Below the pieces are notes generated by a model. That model saw nothing but the letters and a program-made list of their open reading frames with translations. It was not told the DNA's origin and searched no databases. The position numbers were made by a program, and so were the translations under genes. 32,332 nucleotides of DNA from CAZEVY01 sp964515555. Its GTDB lineage: Bacteria > Acidobacteriota > Terriglobia > Bryobacterales > Bryobacteraceae. The DNA is taken from assembly GCA_964515555.1 (NCBI GenBank), contig CAZEVY010000058.1, forward strand, positions 1 through 32,332, given 5' to 3'. Shown piece by piece: positions 8,282 through 16,259 of the stretch (its first letter is position 1; the number at the start of each line of letters is the position of its first letter).

Positions 8282-8599
8282 GTCCACTTCCTCCACTAAT
8301 CACAGTAGACCAGGCAGCATAATTTGGGGATAAGCTTTTCGACTGATATCCGGCTCTCACCGCTCTGTGAATCACTAGGAGTATTACGCAGTACTTCCTT
8401 AGCGGCGCTACCGCCTGGTACGCTCGTACTGTGTTGATTCCGCGAACCTTGAATCCCCACCAACGCGGGTATTCAGAGGCATCCGGCAGTACCCGCCGAT
8501 TCTAAGATGGAGTACCGACTTACCACGGCCGAAACCGCAACGGTGCTATGCCTCCCCTGATCGGGGTGTGTGTCGCAGCCTGAATTCGCGGGCGGGCGG
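8282..8599. promoter_or_regulatory. Intergenic region upstream of the pseudopilin operon, with GTAC-rich dyads
   Basis: About 320 bases without a convincing gene lie between the TadG-like start and the ribulokinase stop; both are on the minus strand, so this holds the end of one transcription unit and the likely promoter of the next. Direct observations: an imperfect dyad at 8377-8399 (AGGA-GTA ... TAC-TTCCT), a perfect dyad GTACG-CT-CGTAC at 8418-8429, further AGTAC motifs at 8488 and 8511, and a short CCCC-TGATC-GGGG hairpin near 8555. I saw no strong sigma-70 pair; a TATGCT-like -10 lies about 40 bases before the TadG-like gene without a good -35. Regulatory function is inference. Confidence 0.35.
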
Positions 8600-10174
8600 C
8601 TATCCCCGCGCTTCCGATGCGATGCGGCGCAGTTCCGGCAGCACGTCGCTGGCGGCGACCACCGTCCCGCCGGTCTTGCCGAATCCGAAGTACAGCTTGC
8701 GGAACAGCGCGTAGAGGTCGTCGTAGGCGGTCGCGCCGGGGTCGGGTTTCACGACGCGGTACTTGGGGCACAGGGCGTCCTGCGCCTCCTCGACCGTGCG
8801 GAAAGTTCCGGCGGCGAGAAAAGCGAAGATCGCCGAGCCCAGGCTGGTTACGTCGCTTTCCGGAACGAGCACGGGCTTGTTCAGCACGTTGGCATAGACG
8901 CGATTGAGCGTCTCGTTCTTCCGCGGAATGCCGCCGCCGTTGATGACGCGGCGGATCGGCACGCCGTAGTCGGCCATGCGCTCCAGGATCACGCGCGTAT
9001 GAAACGCTGTGCCTTCGATGGCGGCGAACAGCTCGTCCTGCGCGGTGTGCGTGAGCTTCCAGCCGAACGTCACCCCGCCCAGTTCGGGATTGACGAGCAC
9101 GGTGCGGTCGCCGTTGTCCCAGGCAAGGCGCAGCAGCCCGGTCTGGCCCGGACGGAACGCGTCGAGTCCCTCCGTGAGCGCCGACACCGTCGTCCCCGCG
9201 CGCCGCGCGATGGCGTCGAAGATGTCGCCGGTCGCCGAGAGTCCTGCTTCGATGCCGGACATCTTCGGATGCACCGACCCGGCCACGACGCCGCACAGGC
9301 CGGGGATCAGCTTCGCCGATTCGGCGATCGCCATGATGCAGGTGGAGGTGCCGATCACGTTGACGACGTCGCCCGCGCGCACGCCCGCGCCGACGGCGTC
9401 CCAGTGCGCGTCGAAGGCGCCGACGGGAATCGGAATGCCTTCGCGCAGACCGAGCTTCGCGGCCCACTCGGGCGAGAGGCGACCGGCGATGGTGTCGGAA
9501 GCCGCGTAACGGCCGCCGAGTTTCTCGCGCATGCCGGCCAGCAGCGGATCGACGGAGACGAGGAACTCCTCGGGCGGCAGGCCGCCGAGCGCGGCGTTCC
9601 ACATCCACTTGTGTCCCATCGCGCAGATGCTGCGGGGGACCTCGGCGGGATCGGCGATGCCGCACAGGGTCGCGGCGATCATGTCGCAGTGTTCCAGCGC
9701 GGTCGCCATGCGGGCGCGCTTAGACGGATTGTGGCGCAGCCAGTGGAGGAGCTTGGCGAATCCCCACTCGGAGGAATACGTCCCGCCGGACCAGTCGATG
9801 GCCTCCAGCTCCTGCTCGACGGCCTTGGCGGTGATCTCGGCGGCCTCGCGCCAGGCGCGATGGTCGCACCAGAGGTAGTAGTCGTCGAGCGGCTGGAGGC
9901 GCTCGTCGACGGGTACGACGCTGGAGCCGGTGGTGTCGATGGCGAGAGCTTCGATGTCATCGCCGCGAACCCGGGCGTCGGCGAGCGCGGCGCGCATGGC
10001 CTCGGCGAGCGCGCGCAGGTGATCGGCGTGGCTCTGCGTGGCGTGGTCGGGATCGTCCTTGCGGCGATGGAGAGGGTATTCGGCGGCGCCGGAGCCGATG
10101 CGTCCCCGGTCGCTGGCGACGATGGAGGCGCGCACGCTGAGCGTCCCGAAGTCGACGCCCGCCACCAGGCTCAT
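8600..10174 (-). CDS. araB: L-ribulokinase (FGGY carbohydrate kinase)
   Basis: A 524-residue cytoplasmic FGGY-family kinase that should phosphorylate L-ribulose to L-ribulose-5-phosphate in arabinose breakdown. The AraB-like N-terminal phosphate-binding stretch GVDFGTLSVRASIV is at residues 6-19. IDTTGSSVVPVDE and DYYLWCDHRAWREA follow as in ribulokinases. In the second half, FGWKLTHTAQDELFAAIEGTAFHTR and the ATP-binding NGGGIPRKNETLNRVYANVL-type segment are characteristic, and ESDVTSLGSAIFA closes the FGGY signature. Length fits AraB (about 550-570). Its ATG overlaps the stop of the upstream small membrane gene (ATGA), so it is the last member of a co-directional run. No araA or araD is present nearby. 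A related FGGY specificity (for example another ketopentose) cannot be excluded. Confidence 0.88.
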   Translation of the reverse strand: MSLVAGVDFGTLSVRASIVASDRGRIGSGAAEYPLHRRKDDPDHATQSHADHLRALAEAMRAALADARVRGDDIEALAIDTTGSSVVPVDERLQPLDDYYLWCDHRAWREAAEITAKAVEQELEAIDWSGGTYSSEWGFAKLLHWLRHNPSKRARMATALEHCDMIAATLCGIADPAEVPRSICAMGHKWMWNAALGGLPPEEFLVSVDPLLAGMREKLGGRYAASDTIAGRLSPEWAAKLGLREGIPIPVGAFDAHWDAVGAGVRAGDVVNVIGTSTCIMAIAESAKLIPGLCGVVAGSVHPKMSGIEAGLSATGDIFDAIARRAGTTVSALTEGLDAFRPGQTGLLRLAWDNGDRTVLVNPELGGVTFGWKLTHTAQDELFAAIEGTAFHTRVILERMADYGVPIRRVINGGGIPRKNETLNRVYANVLNKPVLVPESDVTSLGSAIFAFLAAGTFRTVEEAQDALCPKYRVVKPDPGATAYDDLYALFRKLYFGFGKTGGTVVAASDVLPELRRIASEARG

Positions 10175-10392
10175 CGCCGCTTACCGGGACGGAACGAGAT
10201 GGTGTAGAAGGCGCCGATGAGGGTCAGTACGGCGCCCCACCAGACCGGTGCGTGGAGATCGGAGAGCGCGACCGGCGACTCGGGCGGATTCGAGAGCTCG
10301 TAAATCCCCGTGGCGGCGATCAGCACGCCATAGAACACCAGCAGCACTCCGATGAAGAACCAGACCGGGATGAGGCCGCGATCGCCCGTCAT
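10171..10392 (-). CDS. Small two-helix membrane protein, function unknown
   Basis: A 73-residue protein with two predicted membrane helices: about residues 8-30 (IPVWFFIGVLLVFYGVLIAA) and about 49-67 (PVWWGAVLTLIGAFYTISF). A short loop with ELSNPPESP and LHAPVWW connects them, and the C-terminus is basic (RPGKRR), which suggests it faces the cytoplasm. The final codons overlap the ribulokinase start by four bases (ATGA), and the gene begins 28 bases after the GNAT gene, so it looks like part of an operon. No good Shine-Dalgarno sequence is visible. I do not recognise a characterised family. The overlap with araB could mean a role near sugar uptake, but nothing in the sequence shows that. Confidence 0.72.
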   Translation of the reverse strand: MTGDRGLIPVWFFIGVLLVFYGVLIAATGIYELSNPPESPVALSDLHAPVWWGAVLTLIGAFYTISFRPGKRR

Positions 10393-10420
10393 GCAGGTCT
10401 CATGATACTGCGGACCAAAG

Positions 10421-10927
10421 TCACAGGAAAAGCTCCATCAGGATCTCGTCGTCGGCCGCGCCGTCGATGACCACCTGCGCGGTCAGCCGGCCGCACTCGC
10501 GGAAACCGAGACCGCGATAGTAAGCCTGTGCCGGGCGGTTCGATGCGCGGACCTGGATGACGAGCTTTCGATAATCCACGGACCGGGCGAATCCCTCGGT
10601 CGCGCGCCACAAGGCGCGGCCCAGGCCTCGGCCTCGCCACTCGGGAAGCAGGAACGTTCCCAACTGCCCAACGTGAGCCATCGAGGCGAGCAGCGGCGAC
10701 CACAGGTCGAGGCTCTGAAAGCCAATGACGCCGCCGTTCTCGTCGGCGGCGATGTGAATCGCCTCGCGCGCCGAGAGACCGTCGAGGTAGCGCCGCTCCT
10801 GGTCGACGCTCCACGGCCGGTCGATCGCGGAATGCACGCGTTCGGCCGCGATTCGCTCTACCACCGCGACGACGCCCGCCGCGTCGCGCGAACTCGCCTT
10901 TCGGATGCGTCCTTCGAGGGCGTCCAC
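10421..10927 (-). CDS. GNAT-family N-acetyltransferase
   Basis: A 168-residue protein with the GNAT fold. The pattern HVGQLGTFLLPEWRGRGLGRALWRA at residues about 97-121 holds the acetyl-CoA pyrophosphate-binding motif A (R-G-R-G-L-G). The later NRPAQAYYRGLGFRECGR is motif B with the typical Tyr and Gly-Phe. The N-terminal half (IRKASSRDAAGVVAVVERIA) is a standard GNAT opening. I chose the GTG at 10927, two bases after the stop of the sulfatase gene (TAACTGTG), giving a compact operon-like junction; the open frame extends further upstream only as antisense-free shadow within the sulfatase gene. The substrate is not predictable. It is most similar in style to general amine or protein acetyltransferases of the RimI/phosphinothricin type. 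Confidence 0.86.
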   Translation of the reverse strand: MDALEGRIRKASSRDAAGVVAVVERIAAERVHSAIDRPWSVDQERRYLDGLSAREAIHIAADENGGVIGFQSLDLWSPLLASMAHVGQLGTFLLPEWRGRGLGRALWRATEGFARSVDYRKLVIQVRASNRPAQAYYRGLGFRECGRLTAQVVIDGAADDEILMELFL

Positions 10928-10929
10928 AG

Positions 10930-12228
10930 TTACTTGCCGTCGCGCCAGGCGTCGAGCTCGGCCTGGAGACGCTTGAACATTTCCGGATGTTCGGCGAAGA
11001 CGGTGCGGCGCTCGCCGGGGTCGTCGCGAAGGTTGTAAAGGAAGCGCTCCTTGCCGATCTGGAGCAGCTTCATGTCGCCCCGCATGGCGGCGTACATGTC
11101 GCGGCCCTCGGTCTGGAACTCCCAGAACAGCGTGCGCTCCGGCATCGGCGACTTTCCCGTCCAGGCGTCGAGCAGGTTCGCGCCGTCGACCTTCCAGGCC
11201 GGGTCGGGCTTGCCGCCGGCGGCGCCGAGGAACGTCGGGAAGACGTCGGTCATATGCACGGGAGCGTCTACGCGGCGTCCCGCGGGAATCTTGCCCGGCC
11301 AGCGCGCGAGACCCGGCACGCGGATGCCGCCCTCTTCGAGACTGCGCTTGTGGCCGCGGAACGGGCGGTTGCTGTCGTGATAACTCGACGCGCCCTGGTT
11401 GCCGGATTCGAAAGTCGCGCCGTTGTCGCTGGAAAAAGCCACCAGCGTGTCGTTCGCCAGACCGGCCTCGTCGAGCGCGCGCAGAATGCGGCCGATGGCG
11501 GCGTCGAGGCGCTCGATCATGGCGGCGTAGTGCGCGTTGTAGGGCTTCGAGGGGTCCTTCTCGCGGAACTTGCCGTTGTATCGGCGCAGGTTCTCCTCGG
11601 GCGCCTCGATGTAGAAGTGCGGCTCGATGAACGGCACGTAGAGATAGAACGGCCGCGTGCGGTTCTCCTGAATCACCTTGACGGCTTCGCCGGCGAGGAG
11701 ATCGGCGCTGTAGCCCTGCACATCTTCCTTCTCGCGGCCGCGAAACAGGAACTTCGGAAAATGTTCCCATGCGTGGCGGCCCTCGAGGTACCCGAAGGTG
11801 GAGTCGAAGCCCTGGTCAAGCGGGTGCGTGAAGACTCCGTTGCGCGGGGCGCTGTGCCACTTGCCTCGGATCGCTGTGGTATAGCCGAGCGGCTTGAGCG
11901 CTTCGGCGAGCGTGACCTCGGAGGCGGGCAGGTCGACGCCGTTCGACCGCACGGTGTGGTGGAGGGTGTAACGGCCCGTCAGCAGGCAGGCGCGCGAGGG
12001 CGCGCACAGCGGCGACCCCGTGTACCAGCGCGTAAAGGTGGTCCCCTGCGCGGCGAGGCGGTCGAGATTCGGCGTGCGCCATTCCTTGCGGCCGTTGAAG
12101 CCGACGTCGTTCCAGCCCATGTCGTCGGCGTAGAGGAAGAGGAGATTGGGACGGCGCGGCTGGGCGGTCGCCAGGGGTGCGGCGAGCGTGGCGGCGCTGG
12201 CGTGGAGGAAGTCGCGGCGCGTGAGCAT
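10930..12228 (-). CDS. Tat-exported type I sulfatase
   Basis: A 432-residue alkaline-phosphatase-superfamily sulfatase, hydrolysing sulfate esters outside the cytoplasm. The N-terminus MLTRRDFLHASAATLAAPLA is a twin-arginine signal, so it is exported folded. D35 and D36 (YADDMGWND) are the first calcium ligands. The CAPSR motif at residues 75-79 (within SPLCAPSRACLLTGR) is the cysteine that becomes formylglycine. GKWH at 122-125, EPHF near 202, and SSDNG at 266-270 complete the active site. The sequence fits the S1 sulfatases abundant in planctomycetes and acidobacteria, acting on polysaccharide or aryl sulfates. No formylglycine-generating enzyme or anSME lies in the window. The gene begins 22 bases after the P-loop/TPR gene, with GAGGT about 11 bases before its ATG. 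Confidence 0.93.
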   Translation of the reverse strand: MLTRRDFLHASAATLAAPLATAQPRRPNLLFLYADDMGWNDVGFNGRKEWRTPNLDRLAAQGTTFTRWYTGSPLCAPSRACLLTGRYTLHHTVRSNGVDLPASEVTLAEALKPLGYTTAIRGKWHSAPRNGVFTHPLDQGFDSTFGYLEGRHAWEHFPKFLFRGREKEDVQGYSADLLAGEAVKVIQENRTRPFYLYVPFIEPHFYIEAPEENLRRYNGKFREKDPSKPYNAHYAAMIERLDAAIGRILRALDEAGLANDTLVAFSSDNGATFESGNQGASSYHDSNRPFRGHKRSLEEGGIRVPGLARWPGKIPAGRRVDAPVHMTDVFPTFLGAAGGKPDPAWKVDGANLLDAWTGKSPMPERTLFWEFQTEGRDMYAAMRGDMKLLQIGKERFLYNLRDDPGERRTVFAEHPEMFKRLQAELDAWRDGK

Positions 12229-12250
12229 GAGAATAATCTACCTCGCCCGC

Positions 12251-13576
12251 CTACCTGGCAAAGAACTCCTCCAGCGCGCCGGTCAGCGACGATTCGGGCG
12301 ACCGGCCGATGCGCTCGCAGGCGCGCTTGTAATCGTCGAAGGTCGCCGAGAGCAGCACCATCGCGCGATTCGGAAGGCTCGGAAAGCGCGGCATGAGAAT
12401 CTCGATCGAGCCGCGATAGGCGTCGTGCGCCTCCTTCCATCGATCCGCCGCGGCGAGCGAATCGCCGTGATGCGACAACGCGCGCGCCCGCATGCACTCG
12501 TCGTCCGTCCTGTTGCCGGCGCCGACAGCCTCGCGCGTGATCTCGATCGACGGCTGGCCGAGAGCGCGCACGTTCGCGCCCTGCCGGATGAGCGCCGCGG
12601 CGAGGTGGATTTCGTATCCGGCGCCGAGATCGCGATAGATCGCGGCGGCTTCGGCGGCGGCCTCGGCAGCCTCGGCGGGTCGATCGAGATCCGAGAATCG
12701 CTGCGCGAGATTCCGCAAGGCGCGGGCGCGTTCGGCGGGCGGGTCGTCGGAAGCGCGCACGAGTTCGGCCAGCCGGGTCGCGACCGCATTCGCGCGCGCC
12801 GACTGCGAGGCTTCGTCGTGCGGCAGCAGCCCGTCGGCCGTCTCGAGTTCCTCGCGCGACATTGCGCCGACCTTGGATTCGACGACCGCTCCCGCACGGT
12901 CGCGGCTCAGCTCCGAGCCGCGCGCGTACAGGGTGCGCTCCCGAAGGCGCAGCGCCGCCGCGGGACTGGTCCTATACGACTCGCGCGCCGCCATCCACAG
13001 GTATCCGGGATTATGCCAGTCCTCGTGCGGCGGCCGCATCTCGAACGGCTTCGGGTCGAAGGCGGGCACAGGAAGACTCAGCCTCTCGGACCATGCCGCC
13101 AGCGCGGCCTCGAAGATCCGGCGCTTGGCCTCGCCGCCGGGAGTCGAAACCGTCGACGGTACTTCGAAGGCGTACTGCGAGAACTCATCGCCGATCCAGG
13201 AGTCGCCGAGCAGATTGTAGAGCCAGCCGCGGTCGCGCGAGCCGAGCCTTTCGAGTAACACGATCCGCAGCGGGATCGCCGCGCCGTAGGCGGCCCGCGC
13301 GGCACGTCGAATCAGCGGGACCATCGACCCGGCGCCGTCGGCGACGAGCACCATCGGCACGGCGGGAATGGGCTCGTCTCGCAGAAAATCGACGTGCCAG
13401 CCGGGCCGCTCGGCGCGAACGCGGTCGATCAACTGCCGCGCCAGCGCGGTCTTGCCGGCCCCGGCGGGGGCGATGATGGCGTGAAACGCGAGCGGCGCCG
13501 CCGAGAGGGTCGCCCAGCGGACGAGCGTGTCGAGCTGCTGATTCAGCGACCAGTCGGCGATCCAGACGTCGGCCAC
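12251..13576 (-). CDS. P-loop NTPase with TPR-like C-terminus, coupled to the Ser/Thr kinase gene
   Basis: A 441-residue cytoplasmic protein. A Walker A motif APAGAGKT is at residues 36-43, following a hydrophobic beta strand (FHAIIAPAG). PMVLVAD at 74-80 is a plausible Walker B strand with its acidic end. The opening LNQQLDTLVRWATLSAAPLAF is the usual lead-in of STAND/NACHT-like NTPases. Residues about 215-440 are an all-helical, Ala-rich repeat region with TPR-like units (AEAAAEAAAIYRDLG, RALSHHGDSLAAADRWKEAHDAYRGSIEI). The start is a GTG one base after the kinase stop (TGAAGTG) with AAGGA five bases upstream, so translation is probably coupled. I do not recognise a named family. A STAND-like signalling or scaffold role beside the kinase is inference; no effector domain is visible. 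Confidence 0.8.
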   Translation of the reverse strand: MADVWIADWSLNQQLDTLVRWATLSAAPLAFHAIIAPAGAGKTALARQLIDRVRAERPGWHVDFLRDEPIPAVPMVLVADGAGSMVPLIRRAARAAYGAAIPLRIVLLERLGSRDRGWLYNLLGDSWIGDEFSQYAFEVPSTVSTPGGEAKRRIFEAALAAWSERLSLPVPAFDPKPFEMRPPHEDWHNPGYLWMAARESYRTSPAAALRLRERTLYARGSELSRDRAGAVVESKVGAMSREELETADGLLPHDEASQSARANAVATRLAELVRASDDPPAERARALRNLAQRFSDLDRPAEAAEAAAEAAAIYRDLGAGYEIHLAAALIRQGANVRALGQPSIEITREAVGAGNRTDDECMRARALSHHGDSLAAADRWKEAHDAYRGSIEILMPRFPSLPNRAMVLLSATFDDYKRACERIGRSPESSLTGALEEFFAR

Positions 13577-13577
13577 T

Positions 13578-16184
13578 TCAGTCCTTCAATAGATCGTCGC
13601 CGATCAGCTTGCGGCCGCCGAGCGCCGTATTGAAGCCGTAGCACGCCATCGCCAGAATGAGGCCCATCACCAGCCAGGTCGAGGCCGCGTACCAGGCGCC
13701 CAACGCGCTGGTAATGGGGAGCACGGCGAAAGTCCAGGTGCCGAATTCGCGGAGAAGATTGGCGGTGACGCCGAAGCGAATCGTCACCCAGGCGGCGGAG
13801 CCGAAGATCGCCAGGAACATGGGGCCGATGGCGGGAACACCGGCGATTCCGACGACCAGCGCCGTCATGAGCACGGTGGCGACGGCCGCCGCCAGCCAGA
13901 GCCGTCGCAGCAGGACGTGCAGGAGAAAAAGCAGCAGGAAGAAAGTGAACGCGCGGTCGAAGCAGATCAGCATCGATTCGAAGATCACACCGATCAGCCG
14001 CCGATCGTCGCTCAGACCGTAGATGGGGTTGGTGATCCGAGGGATGTTCATGACGTCGGCGATCAGCACCCCGAAGACGGTGAGCCCAAGGCCGACAGCG
14101 GAGCCCACCAGCAGGTCGCGGCCGAACAGCGGGTCGCGGAAGCCGCCGGCAAGCAGCCGGCTCCAGCCGATCAGGCTCTGAGGCCACCGCCGCCGTACGT
14201 AAGGCTCGAGCGCGATGTAGAGGATCCACAGCCGTCCGCCCTGAATCAGGGCACGGCCGACAGCGCCGAAGAAGGCGTGGATCTCCTGGACGTCGGCGGC
14301 GTGAGTTGCGCCGAGGACCCACACCAGCATTCGCAGCACGAAGGCGATGGCGGCCAGGTGCCAGGCGCCGCGGCGATCGCCCCGCCCCAGCCGCAGATTC
14401 CGCCGCGCCAGCCAGGCGCCCGCCACCAACGTGAGCGGAAGCATCACGAGCTCGTTGATCTGTACGTTGGCCGAGACCGTCGGACGTTCCGCGGATTGTG
14501 CCCAGGGCCAGAAAATGCGGAAATAAACCGGCCGCCCGCTCCAGGAGGCGGCCTCGACGCGCACCGGCACGTTGCGCACGGGATGGGTTCCCGTCCAGGC
14601 GCCGCGCGTGTCGCTGAGAGACGGCGGGACGAAGTCGGCGCCGGCGGCGTTGAGGCTCTCCAGCTTGAGGCCGGCGGCGTCGAGGAGGGGTTTCCAGTCG
14701 GTGGGTGGCGTCGTCGCGACAGGCTTGTCCTCCGGTTCGGGAATCGACCGGAACTCGATGAGCCTTCCGAGAATATCCAGGCGCACGAGCTTCATTCCGG
14801 GGTAGAGCGGCTCGGGATTCCGATCGGTTATCCGAAAGTCGCCCGTCAGCCCGTCGGTGACCAGCGGCTTCGACCACTCGCGATACCAGAACTGGACCAG
14901 ACCGGAAGCATCCGGACGTCTCCCGTTCCGGAGCGTCCAATCGTGCAGCTTCTCGTCGGCGACGAAGCCCCAGGCCGTGTAGGCCGGGGCTCTCGCATAT
15001 CCGAGGCTCGCCGCGATGTCGCGCGCCCGCTGCGCCAGCACCGCCGGCTGCAACGGAGGAGCGGCCTGATGAACGTACGCCCGGTCCGCGCCGATGGTCA
15101 CCAGCAGGACAGCGGACAGGATCGCCACCACCAGCCACGCGACCGCCGCGCGCACGCTGATGCCCGCCGATTCCCCCGAGGCCGCCACCAGTTCGGGCGA
15201 CGGCGTCTCGCCCGCCGCCAGCGCCGCCGCCAGCGGATCGCCTCCCGGGAGCGCGGCCGCGATCGCCAGCGCCGAAGCGGGCCGCTTCGTGGGGTCGCGG
15301 TCGAGGCACCGCAGGATGACGCGCTCCACCGCCGGGTCCAGCTCCTTCACCAGCGACGACGGGCTCGCCGGCGTCGCCGTCGCGTGCAAGCGCATCAGCT
15401 CTTCGAGCGTCCGCGCCTCGAACGCGCGCTTGCCGGTGTAGATCTCGTACAGGAGCAATCCCAGGGAGTAGATGTCGCTGCGCGCCGTGACTTCCTTTCC
15501 CGTGAGTTGCTCGGGCGACATGTAGGCTGGCGTGCCGTGACGAATCTCGTCGTCGCCGATACGGTCCGAGACGGCCGCCAGCCCGAAGTCCGTGATCAGC
15601 ACCTGCCCGCGGCTGTTGATCATCACGTTGGCTGGCTTCAGGTCGCGATGCAGCACCCCGCGATCGTGCGCGGCAGCCAGTCCCGCGCACAGCTTGCGCG
15701 CGATCTCCGTGGCCTTCTCCTCGGGCAGCCGTCCGAAGCGGCGCAACACCGACTGGAGATCCTCGCCATCGACGAACTCCATCGAGAGATAATGCAGCCC
15801 CTCGGCGACGCCGATGTCGTGAACGCGGCACACGTTGGGATGCGAGACTTGGCGCGCGGTGCGGACCTCGTTGTGGAAGCGCGCCAGCGCCGCACCGTCG
15901 GCGGCGAGCTTTTCGGGCAGGAACTTCAGCGCGACTTCCTGGTCGAGGCGCGTGTCCCAGGCGCGATAGACCTCGCCCATGCCGCCGCGTCCGGCCAGCG
16001 ACACGATGCGGTAGCGCCCGGCGAGTATCGTGCCACCCGGAAATCGGCCTTCGCCCGACGTGCTCGACGGCGGACCCACTGAGGTCGCCGCCCGGGAGAG
16101 GGAGTGTGTTTCGGTCGCGGCGCCGCAGGCGAGACAGAATCGCGCGCCGTCGGGGAGGTCGGCGGCGCAGGCGGGGCAACGCAT
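13578..16184 (-). CDS. Ser/Thr protein kinase with N-terminal zinc ribbon and polytopic membrane tail
   Basis: An 868-residue membrane kinase. Residues 3-20 form a zinc ribbon (C3xxC6 ... C17xxC20). A Hanks-type kinase domain spans about 57-315: glycine loop GRGGMGEVY at 65-73, Lys87 in VALK, HRDLKPAN at 179-186, DFG at 199-201 and MSPEQ at 222-226, so it looks active. One membrane helix at about 345-367 is followed by an extracytoplasmic domain of about 200 residues (370-575). At least six more hydrophobic helices then run to the C-terminus (from about 577 onwards), ending in a short tail. Most bacterial Pkn2-type kinases have one membrane segment, so the polytopic tail is unusual; it may be a sensor or transporter-like module. 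It begins 75 bases after a Gfo/Idh gene and is first of a six-gene run. Target proteins are unknown. Confidence 0.92.
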   Translation of the reverse strand: MRCPACAADLPDGARFCLACGAATETHSLSRAATSVGPPSSTSGEGRFPGGTILAGRYRIVSLAGRGGMGEVYRAWDTRLDQEVALKFLPEKLAADGAALARFHNEVRTARQVSHPNVCRVHDIGVAEGLHYLSMEFVDGEDLQSVLRRFGRLPEEKATEIARKLCAGLAAAHDRGVLHRDLKPANVMINSRGQVLITDFGLAAVSDRIGDDEIRHGTPAYMSPEQLTGKEVTARSDIYSLGLLLYEIYTGKRAFEARTLEELMRLHATATPASPSSLVKELDPAVERVILRCLDRDPTKRPASALAIAAALPGGDPLAAALAAGETPSPELVAASGESAGISVRAAVAWLVVAILSAVLLVTIGADRAYVHQAAPPLQPAVLAQRARDIAASLGYARAPAYTAWGFVADEKLHDWTLRNGRRPDASGLVQFWYREWSKPLVTDGLTGDFRITDRNPEPLYPGMKLVRLDILGRLIEFRSIPEPEDKPVATTPPTDWKPLLDAAGLKLESLNAAGADFVPPSLSDTRGAWTGTHPVRNVPVRVEAASWSGRPVYFRIFWPWAQSAERPTVSANVQINELVMLPLTLVAGAWLARRNLRLGRGDRRGAWHLAAIAFVLRMLVWVLGATHAADVQEIHAFFGAVGRALIQGGRLWILYIALEPYVRRRWPQSLIGWSRLLAGGFRDPLFGRDLLVGSAVGLGLTVFGVLIADVMNIPRITNPIYGLSDDRRLIGVIFESMLICFDRAFTFFLLLFLLHVLLRRLWLAAAVATVLMTALVVGIAGVPAIGPMFLAIFGSAAWVTIRFGVTANLLREFGTWTFAVLPITSALGAWYAASTWLVMGLILAMACYGFNTALGGRKLIGDDLLKD

Positions 16185-16207
16185 GTCGCCTGTTCAGTCT
16201 AACGGAT

Positions 16208-16232
16208 CGCGAGCCCCAGTCCTCCGCTCGCG
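16208..16232 (-). terminator. Inverted repeat between oxidoreductase and kinase genes (possible terminator)
   Basis: A perfect 7-bp stem, CGCGAGC ... GCTCGCG, with an 11-base loop, sits in the 75-base gap between the oxidoreductase stop and the kinase start. There is no T-run after it on the minus strand, so it is not a classical intrinsic terminator. It could instead be an operator or an mRNA-stability hairpin in the kinase leader. It overlaps the place where a kinase promoter would be expected. Confidence 0.35.
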
Positions 16233-16259
16233 GTCATTATTGCACGGCACAGGCTCACA

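Noticed and set aside
13917..16082. Open frame of 721 codons on the plus strand opposite the kinase
   Set aside because: No recognisable motif and antisense to a kinase with all catalytic residues.
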